Assembly (NCBI GenBank): GCA_035943935.1
Contig: DASZBR010000007.1
Span: forward strand, 1-64,000
Reading direction: 5' to 3'
Length of the DNA stretch: 64,000 nt
Origin: DASZBR01 sp035943935
Lineage (GTDB): Bacteria; Pseudomonadota; Gammaproteobacteria; DASZBR01
In this document: positions 23,771-32,386 of the stretch, one piece after another
Position numbering within the stretch: position 1 is the stretch's first letter
How the letters are laid out: each line of letters starts with the position of its first letter
The notes under the pieces: model-generated
Told to the model about the DNA's origin: nothing
The model's input: only the letters and a program-made list of their open reading frames with translations
Database searches by the model: none
Translations under genes and position numbers: made by a program

Positions 23771-24391
23771 ATGACGGTTTTCTTGACGATACACCCGATC
23801 AATCCACAAGCACATTTGCTCAGCAAAGCCGCTGTCCTCATCAAAGCCGGCGCTGTCATTGTCTATCCCACTGATTCAGGATATGCACTTGCCTGTCGAT
23901 TAGGCGATAAAAAAGCCCTGGACCGCATTCGCCAAATTCGGCATCTCAAAGAAGATCATCCCCTGACGCTCGTCTGTCGAGATCTCTCTGAGCTATCGAC
24001 GTATGCCAAAGTCAGCAACGAGGTCTACCACTTACTCAAAGCCCACACGCCCGGACCGTATACCTTTATATTGCCGGCGACCAGCGAAGTCCCCAAACGA
24101 TTTATGCATGCCAAACGAAAAACCCTTGGATTGCGTATTCCCGACAATATTATTGCGCAAAGTTTGTTGGAAATATTGGACGAACCGCTGATGAGTACAA
24201 CGTTAACGTTACCGGATGAAGAAGTGGCTTTTTTAGAAGCCGAAACCATCCGAGATATTTTAGGTAATCAAGTGGATGTCATTATTGATGGTGGAAGTTG
24301 TGGACTCGAACCCACAACCATTATTGATTTATCGGGTGATGCTCCTAAAATTATTCGAAAAGGCAAAGGTGATGTTGAGCCGTTTTTATGA
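23771..24391 (+). CDS. yciO: YciO/YrdC-family threonylcarbamoyl-AMP synthase-like protein
   Basis: A 206-residue YrdC-domain protein. KAGAVIVYPTDSGYALACRL is the substrate-binding N-terminus. KRKTLGLRIPDN and STTLTLPDEE follow in the order expected for YciO, a paralogue of the tRNA t6A enzyme TsaC whose exact role is less clear. ATG 23771 is chosen because it matches family N-termini and has TAGGA upstream; the frame is open for 32 further codons but those run into the divergent yciB gene. It overlaps the following lipoprotein gene by 4 bases. Confidence 0.88.
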   Translation: MTVFLTIHPINPQAHLLSKAAVLIKAGAVIVYPTDSGYALACRLGDKKALDRIRQIRHLKEDHPLTLVCRDLSELSTYAKVSNEVYHLLKAHTPGPYTFILPATSEVPKRFMHAKRKTLGLRIPDNIIAQSLLEILDEPLMSTTLTLPDEEVAFLEAETIRDILGNQVDVIIDGGSCGLEPTTIIDLSGDAPKIIRKGKGDVEPFL

Positions 24392-25749
24392 AATATTTTA
24401 TACTTGTCATTGCATGCTTATTATCCAGCTGCGCTGCCATTTCTGAACAAGCATCTGAAGTACTCACTGCACACTTGCAATCTATTAGCAGAAATTCAGG
24501 ATATCCTTCTGCACCTACGACTCAACCAGAATTGGCCAGTTCTCCACCCAATGTAGATTTATCGTATTACAAACCCATCAACACGCGACCGTTTCAAAAT
24601 CCTAAAATTGCCATTGCCGTTGCTGCATCCGGTGGTGGATATCGCGCCGCGAATTTAACCGCCGGTGTATTAATGGGATTAGAACAAGTCACCGATCCGC
24701 ATTTACAAGGTAATTTATTACAAGAAGTTGATTATTTTTCGACTGTTTCTGGCGGTGGATTTGGCGTGGGTTATTACATCGCCAGCCTTGAAGATTTTAT
24801 GGAAACACACGATGTAAACGGCCCGTTTGCGCCACAATTTTCATTTACCAATACCATGAATAATCTGCCCGATATTAATCCCTTAGATAAAGACTATAGT
24901 GGGCAATTATTTTTCGGCGCTGATAGGGGTCAATTAATTGAAGAAAGCTGGGCCAACAGCATTTTAAAAACCGCGCATGGAACGTTAACACTGGGCGATA
25001 TTTTTATTCCGCAAAATAGTACACAACAACCACAGCTACCTTATTGGGTAACGAACAGTACTATTTATCAAAACGCGGCACTATTGCCCTTTACGCCCGA
25101 TGTATTAGCAAAATATGGCGTAAACACCTATAGCTATGACAATAAAACCAATATTATTACGGATTACAATAAAATTCCCGTCGCCGTCGGCATGGCGGCA
25201 AGCGCCAGTTTTCCGTTTGCACTCACACCCACTACACTGGGCAGTAGTAATTGCGTCGGCAGCAAAGAATGTTATTTGCATTTAATCGACGGCGGTCTTT
25301 CAGATAATTTAGGCGTTTACACCGCACTGGGTTTATTACGACAAGATCCGGCAAAAACAAAAGTGTTAATTGTTATTGATGCGTATGCCGGACATACCCA
25401 ACCCTTTTCACAAGACGAATATCCTCCGTACGGCACAACTTTATTTTGGCGCATTATGGGATTAGAGACCGACGCGTTTCGACAAATGATTAAGCCCAAT
25501 ATCAAAAATCTGGCACGCGCAGAATTATGTCATGGCAAAACCAGCAATGTACTCGTGATCTATCTGGATTTGAGTAGCTATGCGCGTGCCAAAGCAATTT
25601 CTACGGGTTTATACCTCACACCGGCGCAACAAAAACTATTATTAGGCGTTGGGCAATCTCTGGTTCAAAACAACCCACAATTTAATCAATTATTAAAACC
25701 GCTGCTTGATGGTAACATTCACATCGGGCAATGTTCGATGCACAGATAA
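24388..25749 (+). CDS. Patatin-like phospholipase lipoprotein
   Basis: A 453-residue protein with a lipoprotein signal peptide (LLSSC, Cys15). The patatin/cPLA2-like fold is marked by the oxyanion loop SGGGYRAAN (81-89), the nucleophile Ser121 in STVSGGGFG and the catalytic Asp301 in LIDGGLSDNLG. Such enzymes deacylate phospholipids. The lipobox suggests anchoring to the cell envelope, possibly the outer membrane. The Ser-Asp dyad is intact. It overlaps yciO by 4 bases and precedes trpS by 12, so it has been inserted into the usual yciO-trpS pair and is probably cotranscribed. A role in lipid remodelling or host membrane attack is inference. Confidence 0.85.
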   Translation: MKYFILVIACLLSSCAAISEQASEVLTAHLQSISRNSGYPSAPTTQPELASSPPNVDLSYYKPINTRPFQNPKIAIAVAASGGGYRAANLTAGVLMGLEQVTDPHLQGNLLQEVDYFSTVSGGGFGVGYYIASLEDFMETHDVNGPFAPQFSFTNTMNNLPDINPLDKDYSGQLFFGADRGQLIEESWANSILKTAHGTLTLGDIFIPQNSTQQPQLPYWVTNSTIYQNAALLPFTPDVLAKYGVNTYSYDNKTNIITDYNKIPVAVGMAASASFPFALTPTTLGSSNCVGSKECYLHLIDGGLSDNLGVYTALGLLRQDPAKTKVLIVIDAYAGHTQPFSQDEYPPYGTTLFWRIMGLETDAFRQMIKPNIKNLARAELCHGKTSNVLVIYLDLSSYARAKAISTGLYLTPAQQKLLLGVGQSLVQNNPQFNQLLKPLLDGNIHIGQCSMHR

Positions 25750-25761
25750 AGGAGATTGGTT

Positions 25762-26973
25762 TTGGTCAATAATACACCCCCTTCGCGGATTTCATCCGGT
25801 ATGCGCGTCACGGGAAAAATGCATCTGGGACATCTGCATGGCGCATTGAAAAACTGGGCAAAATTGCAATACGAATACGAATGCTTTTTCTTTGCAGCCG
25901 ATTGGCATGCACTCACCACCCATTATGAAAATCCGTCTGTGATCGCTCAAAATGTCTGGGAAATGCTGATTGACTGGTTAGCGGTAGGCATTAATCCGGG
26001 CAGCGCCAATATTTTTATTCAATCCGATGTTCCTGAAGTCGCTGAACTCCATTTATTACTGTCCATGTGCACGCCCCTTTCTTGGCTGGAACGTATTCCC
26101 ACCTATAAAGATCAACAAGAAAATATTAAAGATAAAGACTTAGGCACCTATGGTTTTTTAGGCTATCCCATGCTGCAAAGCGCAGATGTTTTATTATACA
26201 AAGCGAATTTCGTACCTGTCGGTGAAGATCAAGCATCGCATGTCGAACTCATTCGTGAAGTGGCCAGACGGTTTAATCATCTCTACGGTCGTGAACCTCA
26301 TTTTGAAAAGAAAGCCGAAGAAGCCATTACTAAAATGGGTAAAAAACAAGCAAAATTATATAGCGACTATCGAACCGCCTATCAAGAAGCAGGCAATGCT
26401 GACGCATTAGAGATGGCAAAAGCGTTACTGAATTCTCAACAGCAATTAAGCTATGCAGATAAAGAAAGATTATTAGGTTATTTAGCCGGTTTAAGCAAAG
26501 CTATATTACCCGAACCGCAAATATTACTAACGAAAACCTCTAAACTACCGGGTTTAGATGGTCGCAAGATGTCAAAATCTTATGGCAATACGATTAGTTT
26601 GCGCGAAAAGCCAGAAGATATTGAGAAAAAAATTCGCACCATGCCAACGGATCCGGCTCGTATTAAACGCACGGATCCCGGTGAACCTGAAAAATGTCCG
26701 GTGTGGTCATTACATAAAGTGTATTCATCAGAAGAGACGAAAAAATGGGTACAAACCGGCTGTCGAAGTGCAGGTATTGGTTGTATTGAATGCAAACAAC
26801 CTGTAATAGACGCTATTCAAAAAGAAGTGGGTGGTATTCGTGAACGCGCGAAAGAATATGAAGAAAATCCGCAATTAGTGAAACATATTGTTGCACAAGG
26901 TGCAGAGAAAGCACGTGATGTTGCGAAAGCGACCCTAGAAGAAGTCAAAGAAAATATGGGGTTGGTTTATTAG
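25762..26973 (+). CDS. trpS: Tryptophanyl-tRNA synthetase
   Basis: Class I aminoacyl-tRNA synthetase charging tRNA-Trp. The HIGH-type motif reads KMHLGHLHG near residue 20 and the KMSKS motif is intact (GRKMSKSYGN). At about 403 residues it is longer than the E. coli enzyme (334), with an insertion between the two motifs and a Cys-containing stretch near the end (CRSAGIGCIECK). The start is TTG at 25762: GGAG lies 7 bases upstream. A TTG at 25756 would leave the Shine-Dalgarno too close. The stop codon overlaps a GC-rich hairpin. Confidence 0.93.
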   Translation: MVNNTPPSRISSGMRVTGKMHLGHLHGALKNWAKLQYEYECFFFAADWHALTTHYENPSVIAQNVWEMLIDWLAVGINPGSANIFIQSDVPEVAELHLLLSMCTPLSWLERIPTYKDQQENIKDKDLGTYGFLGYPMLQSADVLLYKANFVPVGEDQASHVELIREVARRFNHLYGREPHFEKKAEEAITKMGKKQAKLYSDYRTAYQEAGNADALEMAKALLNSQQQLSYADKERLLGYLAGLSKAILPEPQILLTKTSKLPGLDGRKMSKSYGNTISLREKPEDIEKKIRTMPTDPARIKRTDPGEPEKCPVWSLHKVYSSEETKKWVQTGCRSAGIGCIECKQPVIDAIQKEVGGIRERAKEYEENPQLVKHIVAQGAEKARDVAKATLEEVKENMGLVY

Positions 26974-26993
26974 GGCGGGCTAATATCCCGCCC
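26973..26993 (+). terminator. Hairpin after trpS
   Basis: Perfect 7-bp arms GGGCGGG / CCCGCCC around CTAATAT, beginning on the last base of the trpS stop. No T-run follows and the MFS gene starts 15 bases later, so it may attenuate rather than terminate. Confidence 0.5.
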
Positions 26994-27008
26994 CTACAGA
27001 GGAAATTT

Positions 27009-28265
27009 ATGATAGAACGAGATAAATTACGCCCTTATTTTGTGTGGTTTTTAGGGGCAATGTTTTTTTTAGTCGATTATGTCATCCGCGTTTCACCCAG
27101 TGTTTTAACTCCCCAATTAATGGAAACGTTCCATGTTAACGCGTTTGCGATTGGATTATTTTCTGGTTATTTTTATTATGCGTATATTTCCATGCAAATT
27201 CCGGTGGGAATATTAGTCGACCGCTTTGGGCCGAAAAGATTATTAGTCGTTTCTATATTAATTTGTGCCTTAAGCACGCTTATATTTTCCAATACAGATT
27301 CTATTTCTATAGGCTATTTTAGTAGAGCTTTAATGGGATTTGGTGCTGCGTTTGCGTTTGTCGGAACACTCAAGTTAATTTCCTTATGGTTTAGCGCACA
27401 GCGATTTGCATTATTAGCGGGTATTACACAAGCGATGGGAATGCTGGGCGCGATGATTGGACAAGGCCCGATGTCGAATCTGTATCATACGATTGGCTGG
27501 CGAGAAACGATGCACGGCTTTGGGTTATTTTTTATTTTATTATGCTTATTTGTCTTTATTTTTGTCAAAGACGAAAATGGCCAATTAAAGCAACATGATG
27601 TTGTTTCCACTGGAAAAGTTAAAGTCTTTCCGGCTTTAAAAGCTGTATTAACTAACAAACAAAGCTGGCTCAATTGCTTATTTGTAGGATTAATGTACGG
27701 TCCGAGTGCGTGTTTTGGTGAACAATGGGGGGCGCCATTTTTAAGCGTCAATCAAAACATTTCGATTACGTCAGCAGGTCATGAAACGGGAATTATGTTC
27801 ATAGGCTTAGCGATTGGTTGTCCAATACTGGGCTGGATTTCAGATTATTTTAAAACGCGTGTGATGGTCATGCGTATCAGCGTAGGCATTTGTTTTATTT
27901 TATTAACGACGGTTATTTATGGCCATTTAAATCCTGCATGGGCAACAGCCATATTATTTATGTACGGCTTTTTTAATAGCGGCATTGTGGTTTCGTACGC
28001 GATGGCATCTGAAATTAATTCACGTCAATTTACGGGAATTGCATTGGGGCTATCAAACATGTCATCCGTAATTTTGGGCGCTATTATGATTCCCATTGTA
28101 GGATTTATTTTAGATTTATTGTGGAATGGTCAAATCTTGAATGGCGTACATGTATTTGCGCCGCATGAATTCAAGATTGCGTTTTTAGCGTTACCCTTAG
28201 GCTTTATTGCTGCTTTTATTATTACGTTTTTCCAAAAAGACACGAGGTGTCAATCAGTGGGTTGA
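27009..28265 (+). CDS. Major facilitator superfamily transporter
   Basis: A 418-residue protein with 12 hydrophobic segments. The loop 2-3 signature reads GILVDRFGPKRLL (close to the consensus GxLaDrxGrkr) and the second-half counterpart is GWISDYFKTRVMV. It resembles MFS permeases of the Legionella/Coxiella type that start RPYFVWFLGAMFFLVDYVIRVSPS. The substrate cannot be read from the sequence. GAGGAAATTT precedes the ATG. It follows trpS by 35 bases and its 3' end overlaps the convergent tag gene by 12 bases. Confidence 0.88.
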   Translation: MIERDKLRPYFVWFLGAMFFLVDYVIRVSPSVLTPQLMETFHVNAFAIGLFSGYFYYAYISMQIPVGILVDRFGPKRLLVVSILICALSTLIFSNTDSISIGYFSRALMGFGAAFAFVGTLKLISLWFSAQRFALLAGITQAMGMLGAMIGQGPMSNLYHTIGWRETMHGFGLFFILLCLFVFIFVKDENGQLKQHDVVSTGKVKVFPALKAVLTNKQSWLNCLFVGLMYGPSACFGEQWGAPFLSVNQNISITSAGHETGIMFIGLAIGCPILGWISDYFKTRVMVMRISVGICFILLTTVIYGHLNPAWATAILFMYGFFNSGIVVSYAMASEINSRQFTGIALGLSNMSSVILGAIMIPIVGFILDLLWNGQILNGVHVFAPHEFKIAFLALPLGFIAAFIITFFQKDTRCQSVG

Positions 28266-28826
28266 TTTTAGAGCCACAAAGCAATCCACAGCATGATCAT
28301 TCACCATCCCAATCGCCTGCATATACGCATAACAAATCGTACTGCCGACAAACTTAAACCCCCGTTTTTTCAGGTCTTTTGAGAGCTTGTCTGAAATATC
28401 ACTGGTTGCTGGAACCTGCTTAATACTTTTCCAATTATTTTTAACAGGCTTATTATCTACAAAATTCCAGAGATAACTCGAAAAGCTTTTATATTCTTTT
28501 TGGATTTTTAAAAATATCTGGGCATTGGTAATAGCAGATTGGATTTTTAATTTATTTCGAATAATACCCGGGTTATTTATCAATTCAGCTAATTTATGAG
28601 TATCATATTTAGCAATAAGCTCAGGATTAAAGTTACTGAAACATTGACGGTAATTCTCGCGCTTTTTTAATACGGTCAGCCAATTTAATCCCGCTTGAGC
28701 GCCTTCCAAAATTAAAAATTCAAATAAAACTCTATCATCATAAACAGGCCTGCCCCATTCTGTATCATGGTATTTAATATAGAGCGGATCAGCAGTGACC
28801 CAGGCACAGCGGGATTTTGTCCTCAT
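28254..28826 (-). CDS. tag: DNA-3-methyladenine glycosylase I
   Basis: Base-excision repair enzyme removing 3-methyladenine. The zinc-snap ligands are visible: Cys in SRCAWV at the N-terminus, His in YHDTEWG, and His and Cys in NDHAVDCF near the C-terminus. Family blocks FEFLILEGAQAGLNWLTVLKK and the GFKFVGSTICYAYMQAIGMV ending are present. ATG 28826 fits family N-termini; the frame is open eight codons further but those add nothing conserved. About 190 residues, the usual length. Convergent overlap with the MFS gene. Confidence 0.93.
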   Translation of the reverse strand: MRTKSRCAWVTADPLYIKYHDTEWGRPVYDDRVLFEFLILEGAQAGLNWLTVLKKRENYRQCFSNFNPELIAKYDTHKLAELINNPGIIRNKLKIQSAITNAQIFLKIQKEYKSFSSYLWNFVDNKPVKNNWKSIKQVPATSDISDKLSKDLKKRGFKFVGSTICYAYMQAIGMVNDHAVDCFVALKSTH

Positions 28827-28889
28827 AAATTTCTCATATATACTCAGCAACTCAAAACGGTAACATATTACGCACTAAGGAGCAGCATG

Positions 28890-29216
28890 ATGAAGGATTT
28901 TCTGAAAAAAATTTTAGTACTGACGTCATTGAGTACATTAATGTGTGTTTCCGCCATTGCCGCTCCCTCCGATACAACACCAGGTAGTACTTCCTCCGTT
29001 AAAGCGATAGGAACGGTTTCTGAAATGACAGGCGATGTTAATGTAAAAGGTCGTGAAACCAGCATGCACGCATTACATGTCGGCGATAGAGTTTATCAAG
29101 ATGATTTTATGTACATCCCATCCGCTGCCAAAGTGTGCATTAAATTCGACAACGGCGTAGATCATTGTTTTGGACCAGCACCGGCTCAAGGCATGGTTCA
29201 GGGACTCTGGGGATAA
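28890..29216 (+). CDS. Small exported protein with FecR-like segment
   Basis: About 108 residues. The signal peptide MKDFLKKILVLTSLSTLMCV ends in a cleavage site after AIA. The mature part has GTVSEMTGDVNVKGRE...LHVGDRVYQDDFMY...AKVCIKFDNG, the pattern of the FecR/LysM-like beta domain, but cut to one small unit with two Cys (VCIKF, DHCFG). AAGGAG is 7 bases upstream of ATG 28890, better placed than for the adjacent ATG 28887. Probably periplasmic; function unknown. Confidence 0.7.
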   Translation: MKDFLKKILVLTSLSTLMCVSAIAAPSDTTPGSTSSVKAIGTVSEMTGDVNVKGRETSMHALHVGDRVYQDDFMYIPSAAKVCIKFDNGVDHCFGPAPAQGMVQGLWG

Positions 29217-29219
29217 CAA

Positions 29220-29669
29220 TTATTTTGTCGATCCAATATTTTTATTTTTCACATTGCCCTTGATTAATCGCGTTAATTCTTCGCAATAAACCACTTTATC
29301 GTGATTAATCTTGAAAAAAGCCAAGTCTTTTACAACTAATTTCTCGCCATTGTTTTTAATAATAGTAATATAAAATATTGTCGCGACATTATCACCGTCT
29401 GCCACCATCCAATCGAATTTGGGTGTCATGGATTTAACCATGGCTTTAATATGCTTTTGATGCGTAACCCATTGTTGATAATTAAAGACTTTGCCATCAA
29501 TTGGATTCACAAAATCGTGTGAGACATATTTGCCATAATCCATATTCGGATCTTTGTTTTCGAGTGCATAAACCACCGCGTCCTTGACGAATTGTTTGGA
29601 TTGCGTGGCATCCATGGCATAAACGTTGGAAGATATCACTAATAACAATAAAGCGAGTATGGTTTTCAT
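29220..29669 (-). CDS. Exported protein, SnoaL/NTF2-like fold
   Basis: A 149-residue protein with an N-terminal signal peptide (MKTILALLLLVISSNVYA). The mature domain (VKDAVVYALENKDPNMDYGKYVS, HQKHIKAMVKSMTPKFDWMVADGDNVATIFYITI) has the helix/strand order and spacing of SnoaL-like polyketide cyclase/NTF2-fold proteins. No catalytic set is evident; many secreted members bind small hydrophobic ligands. Its stop lies 3 bases from that of the convergent FecR-like gene. Confidence 0.65.
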   Translation of the reverse strand: MKTILALLLLVISSNVYAMDATQSKQFVKDAVVYALENKDPNMDYGKYVSHDFVNPIDGKVFNYQQWVTHQKHIKAMVKSMTPKFDWMVADGDNVATIFYITIIKNNGEKLVVKDLAFFKINHDKVVYCEELTRLIKGNVKNKNIGSTK

Positions 29670-29696
29670 GCGGGGTTCCTCTATATAATACGCGTT

Positions 29697-30191
29697 ATGC
29701 TAGATTACCAGATTATCCCCATTACTGAAGAACATATCGAAGGCTTTTGCGCCGCCGTCGATAGCGTCTCTCGTGAAAGAAAATACTTAACCTTCTTGGA
29801 AGGTCCGCCGTTAGAAATGTCACAAGTGTTTGTGCGCGAAAACTTACGCGATCATTGGCCGCACTTTGTTGCGATTAGTCATAACAAAGTCGTGGGATGG
29901 TGTGATATTACGACACTCAATCGCCCTGTATTTGAACATGCAGGAACACTGGGTATTGGCGTGATTGCTTCTCATCGCGGACAAGGTATTGGAAAAAGAT
30001 TAATTGAAGCAGCGCTTGCAGCCGCAAAATTAAAAGGCTTAACGCGTATTGAATTATCCGTTCGAGAAAACAATAAAACCGCCATTGCGTTCTATGAAAA
30101 AGTTGGTTTTGTAAAAGAAGGTTTGCATCGTCATGCGGTGAAAATCGGTGATGTGTATGAAAATCATATTAGTATGGCGTTGTTGTTTTAA
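29697..30191 (+). CDS. GNAT-family N-acetyltransferase
   Basis: A 164-residue acetyltransferase. Motif A reads GTLGIGVIASHRGQGIGKRL (R-G-Q-G-I-G acetyl-CoA loop). Motif B is RIELSVRENNKTAIAFYEKVGFVKEG. The overall length and C-terminal ENHISMALLF are like RimI/phosphinothricin-type enzymes. The substrate is unknown. It is divergent from the SnoaL-like gene (27 bases) and overlaps the convergent DUF1016 gene by 4 bases. Confidence 0.88.
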   Translation: MLDYQIIPITEEHIEGFCAAVDSVSRERKYLTFLEGPPLEMSQVFVRENLRDHWPHFVAISHNKVVGWCDITTLNRPVFEHAGTLGIGVIASHRGQGIGKRLIEAALAAAKLKGLTRIELSVRENNKTAIAFYEKVGFVKEGLHRHAVKIGDVYENHISMALLF

Positions 30192-31225
30192 TGGGTTAAC
30201 CGCAGCTGTTCATATTTCTCACGCGCAAATTGAATTGCCATTTGTAATTTTTTCTCAAAAACTTCTCGCGGTAATGATTCAGTCAAAAACTGTGCAACAT
30301 GTATGCCATTTTTGCCTAACTCTAATAACTCCACATCTTCTTGGTCTTTCTTGGCACAGATAATGATACCCAAAGGTTTTTCTTCTCCTTCATTGCGCTC
30401 ATGTTTATCTAGCCATTTTAAATACCACTCCATTTGTCCTGCGTGCTCGGGTTGAAAAGCAGACATTTTTAATTCAATGGCGACTAAACGACGCATTCCT
30501 CTGTGGAAAAATAATAAATCAAGAAATCGATCATTTTGCATTGTGCTCATTCTTTTTTGACGCGCTACAAAACAAAAGTCACTACCCATCTCCTGAATAA
30601 ATACTTGAAGCTCATTAAGAATAGCTTCTTCGAGATCTTTCTCCGTTAAAATTTGATGTGGATATAAGAACTTAAATAAACAGGGGTCCTGTAGATATAA
30701 ATCAGGATTCATTCGATCGCCTTGCTTAAGTTTATCCAATTCGGTTCGAATGACAGATTCAGGTTGTTTGGCGATTGCGGTACGCTCGTAAAGCATCCCA
30801 CTAATCTTTTGCCTTAGTCCCCTCACACTCCAATTCTCTAATCGACACATTTCCGCATAAAAATCTCGTTTTAACGGGTCATCAATAACGATAAGCTCTC
30901 TGAGGTGAGACCAGGACAATTGTTGCGACAGTGTCGCAACAATCTGTTGCTCAGGAAAAACTCTAACAAATTGAATCGTGCGAAAAAGATTACTGGGTTC
31001 AAAACCACTCCCATATTGAATAGTGAGTTGTTTCGCCAATTTCCTAACTATACGCTCACCGTATTCACCGCGTTGATCTCTGAGGACAGATTCGTTTATC
31101 CGGGAACCGATTTTCCAGTACAACATTACAAGAGAAGAATTTACATAATAGGCAACTTGAGATTTTGCTGCGTTAATCAGCTGACAGATGTCTTGAAAAA
31201 GGGTTGCAGAAATGTCTTTAACCAT
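30188..31225 (-). CDS. yhcG: YhcG/DUF1016 family PDDEXK nuclease
   Basis: A 345-residue protein with the DUF1016 N-terminal region (ATLFQDICQLINAAKSQVAYYVN, YWKIGSRINE, TLSQQLSWSHLREL) and a C-terminal PDDEXK-like nuclease domain: Asp236 in NDRFLDLLFF and Glu251-x-Lys253 in VAIELKM, then the QMEWYLKWLDKHE block. The family is widespread and linked to DNA transactions and mobile islands, but its role is poorly defined. A perfect 25-base palindrome lies inside the gene at codons 95-103 (IVATLSQQ), and four to five related palindromes lie just upstream at 31249-31438, suggesting self-recognition or autoregulation (inference). Confidence 0.88.
   Translation of the reverse strand: MVKDISATLFQDICQLINAAKSQVAYYVNSSLVMLYWKIGSRINESVLRDQRGEYGERIVRKLAKQLTIQYGSGFEPSNLFRTIQFVRVFPEQQIVATLSQQLSWSHLRELIVIDDPLKRDFYAEMCRLENWSVRGLRQKISGMLYERTAIAKQPESVIRTELDKLKQGDRMNPDLYLQDPCLFKFLYPHQILTEKDLEEAILNELQVFIQEMGSDFCFVARQKRMSTMQNDRFLDLLFFHRGMRRLVAIELKMSAFQPEHAGQMEWYLKWLDKHERNEGEEKPLGIIICAKKDQEDVELLELGKNGIHVAQFLTESLPREVFEKKLQMAIQFAREKYEQLRLTH
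30919..30943. repeat. Palindrome inside the DUF1016 gene
   Basis: Perfect inverted repeat: 12-base arm ATTGTTGCGACA, one central base, and its exact complement. It encodes the conserved IVATLSQQ part of the protein. It shares the core GTYGCnACA-S-TGTnGCRAC with the palindromes upstream of the gene. Confidence 0.85.
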
Positions 31226-31248
31226 GAGTAAATTCCTTTTATTAGAGA

Positions 31249-31438
31249 GTTGCTACACTCTAGCAACAATTTCATAACAATCAAGAACTCACCACTAAAA
31301 TTCTTGCCACAGTGTGGCAAGAATTTAAACCTATCTAAAACATAGTCGCGACACTGTCGCGACTATTTGGACCCAACTAAAGATAGTTGCCACACTGTGG
31401 CAACTATCTTGTTACTGGCCAAACATGGTCGCGACTAT
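31249..31438. repeat. Array of related palindromes upstream of the DUF1016 gene
   Basis: Five sites sharing the core GTYGCnACA-S-TGTnGCRAC: 31249-31267 (one mismatch), 31298-31326 (14-bp perfect arms), 31342-31366 (12-bp perfect arms ATAGTCGCGACA), 31380-31410 (15-bp perfect arms) and a half-degenerate site at 31425-31438 centred on GTCGCGAC. Arms differ between sites in a compensatory way, so pairing or dyad symmetry is conserved rather than exact sequence. The array fills the gap between the nuclease gene and the divergent methyltransferase gene. Confidence 0.85.
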
Positions 31439-31461
31439 CCTGAAAAAAGGAGGATTTAGAA

Positions 31462-32277
31462 ATGAAAACCAACTGGCTCTCCACCCTATTTATAACACTC
31501 ACCGAATTCTCGTATCGTTTAAAACAAACTTTATGGCACTGGGTTTACAACAAAATTGCACGCAGAGATGTTTCGGGGAAATTCGTATTCATGAATTATG
31601 GCTATGACAATAAAACAGATACACCACTCATACTAAAGCAACAGGATGAACCCTATAGATATTTCATTCAACTTTATAATCATGTCGTTAAAGATATAGA
31701 TTTAAAAAATAAAGCTATTATTGAAGTTGGCTGTGGACGCGGTGGTGGTGGGAATTTTTTATTACAGTATAAAAACCCCAGCTCTTATATTGGCATTGAT
31801 TTATCTGAAGCAGCTATTATTTGGTGCAAAAACCAATTTAAATTTACAAATTCACAATGGATGCAGGGATCTGCGGATGCATTGCCTACACCAAACAACA
31901 GCGTGGATATTGTTATTAACGTCGAGTCTTCGCACTGTTATCCGTCCATGGAAAAATTCCTACAAGAAGTTAAGCGCGTACTGAAACCGAATGGCTATAT
32001 GGCGTTTTGTGATCTTCGATCTGCGTCAGAAATAGCAAAGCTAGAAAGTCATATTGCAGCTTCTGGATTAGTGGTGATTAATCAATCTGAAATTACCTCT
32101 CAGGTATTACAAGCCCTGGATAAAGTATCGTCTACGCGTGAAGCAGAAATTATGTCCGTTTTTCCCACGCTATTTCATCGAGCAGTTCGTGATTTTGCCG
32201 GCGTAAAAGATACGGCGGTATATAACATGTTGAAAGCGGGGGAGATGAAGTATCTGTGTTATTTGTTGCAGAAGTAA
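31462..32277 (+). CDS. Class I SAM-dependent methyltransferase
   Basis: A 271-residue protein. Motif I IIEVGCGRGGGGNFLLQY, acidic loop YIGIDLSEAAI, motif III-like SVDIVINVESSHCYP and post-motif VLKPNGYMAFCDL define a UbiE/CmoA-like small-molecule methyltransferase. The ESSHCYP segment resembles lipid or polyketide methyltransferases of the phthiotriol type, but the acceptor is unknown. An AAAGGAGG Shine-Dalgarno precedes the ATG. The promoter must lie within the palindrome array, so it may be regulated with the divergent DUF1016 gene. Confidence 0.85.
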   Translation: MKTNWLSTLFITLTEFSYRLKQTLWHWVYNKIARRDVSGKFVFMNYGYDNKTDTPLILKQQDEPYRYFIQLYNHVVKDIDLKNKAIIEVGCGRGGGGNFLLQYKNPSSYIGIDLSEAAIIWCKNQFKFTNSQWMQGSADALPTPNNSVDIVINVESSHCYPSMEKFLQEVKRVLKPNGYMAFCDLRSASEIAKLESHIAASGLVVINQSEITSQVLQALDKVSSTREAEIMSVFPTLFHRAVRDFAGVKDTAVYNMLKAGEMKYLCYLLQK

Positions 32278-32320
32278 GACCCTCACCCCCGCTGCGCTCA
32301 TGGGAGAGGGGACTTTCTCA
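32278..32320. repeat. CCCTCACCCCCGCTGCGCTC...GGGAGAGGGG intergenic element
   Basis: GC-rich imperfect inverted repeat directly after the methyltransferase stop, related in its outer arms to the element at 14981-15043. It looks like a dispersed repeat or terminator-like structure. Confidence 0.4.
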
Positions 32321-32386
32321 GAGGTATCATCGCCCAAATCCCCCCATTTTCAGGTACAATGCCGATTCTATATATATGAGGATCGC

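Noticed and set aside
28767..28889. N-terminal extension of the FecR-like exported protein
   Set aside because: It runs over the start of the divergent tag gene, and the signal peptide and Shine-Dalgarno fit ATG 28890.
31298..31410. CRISPR array at the palindrome cluster
   Set aside because: The sites are dyads of differing sequence with irregular short spacing and no constant direct repeat or cas genes.
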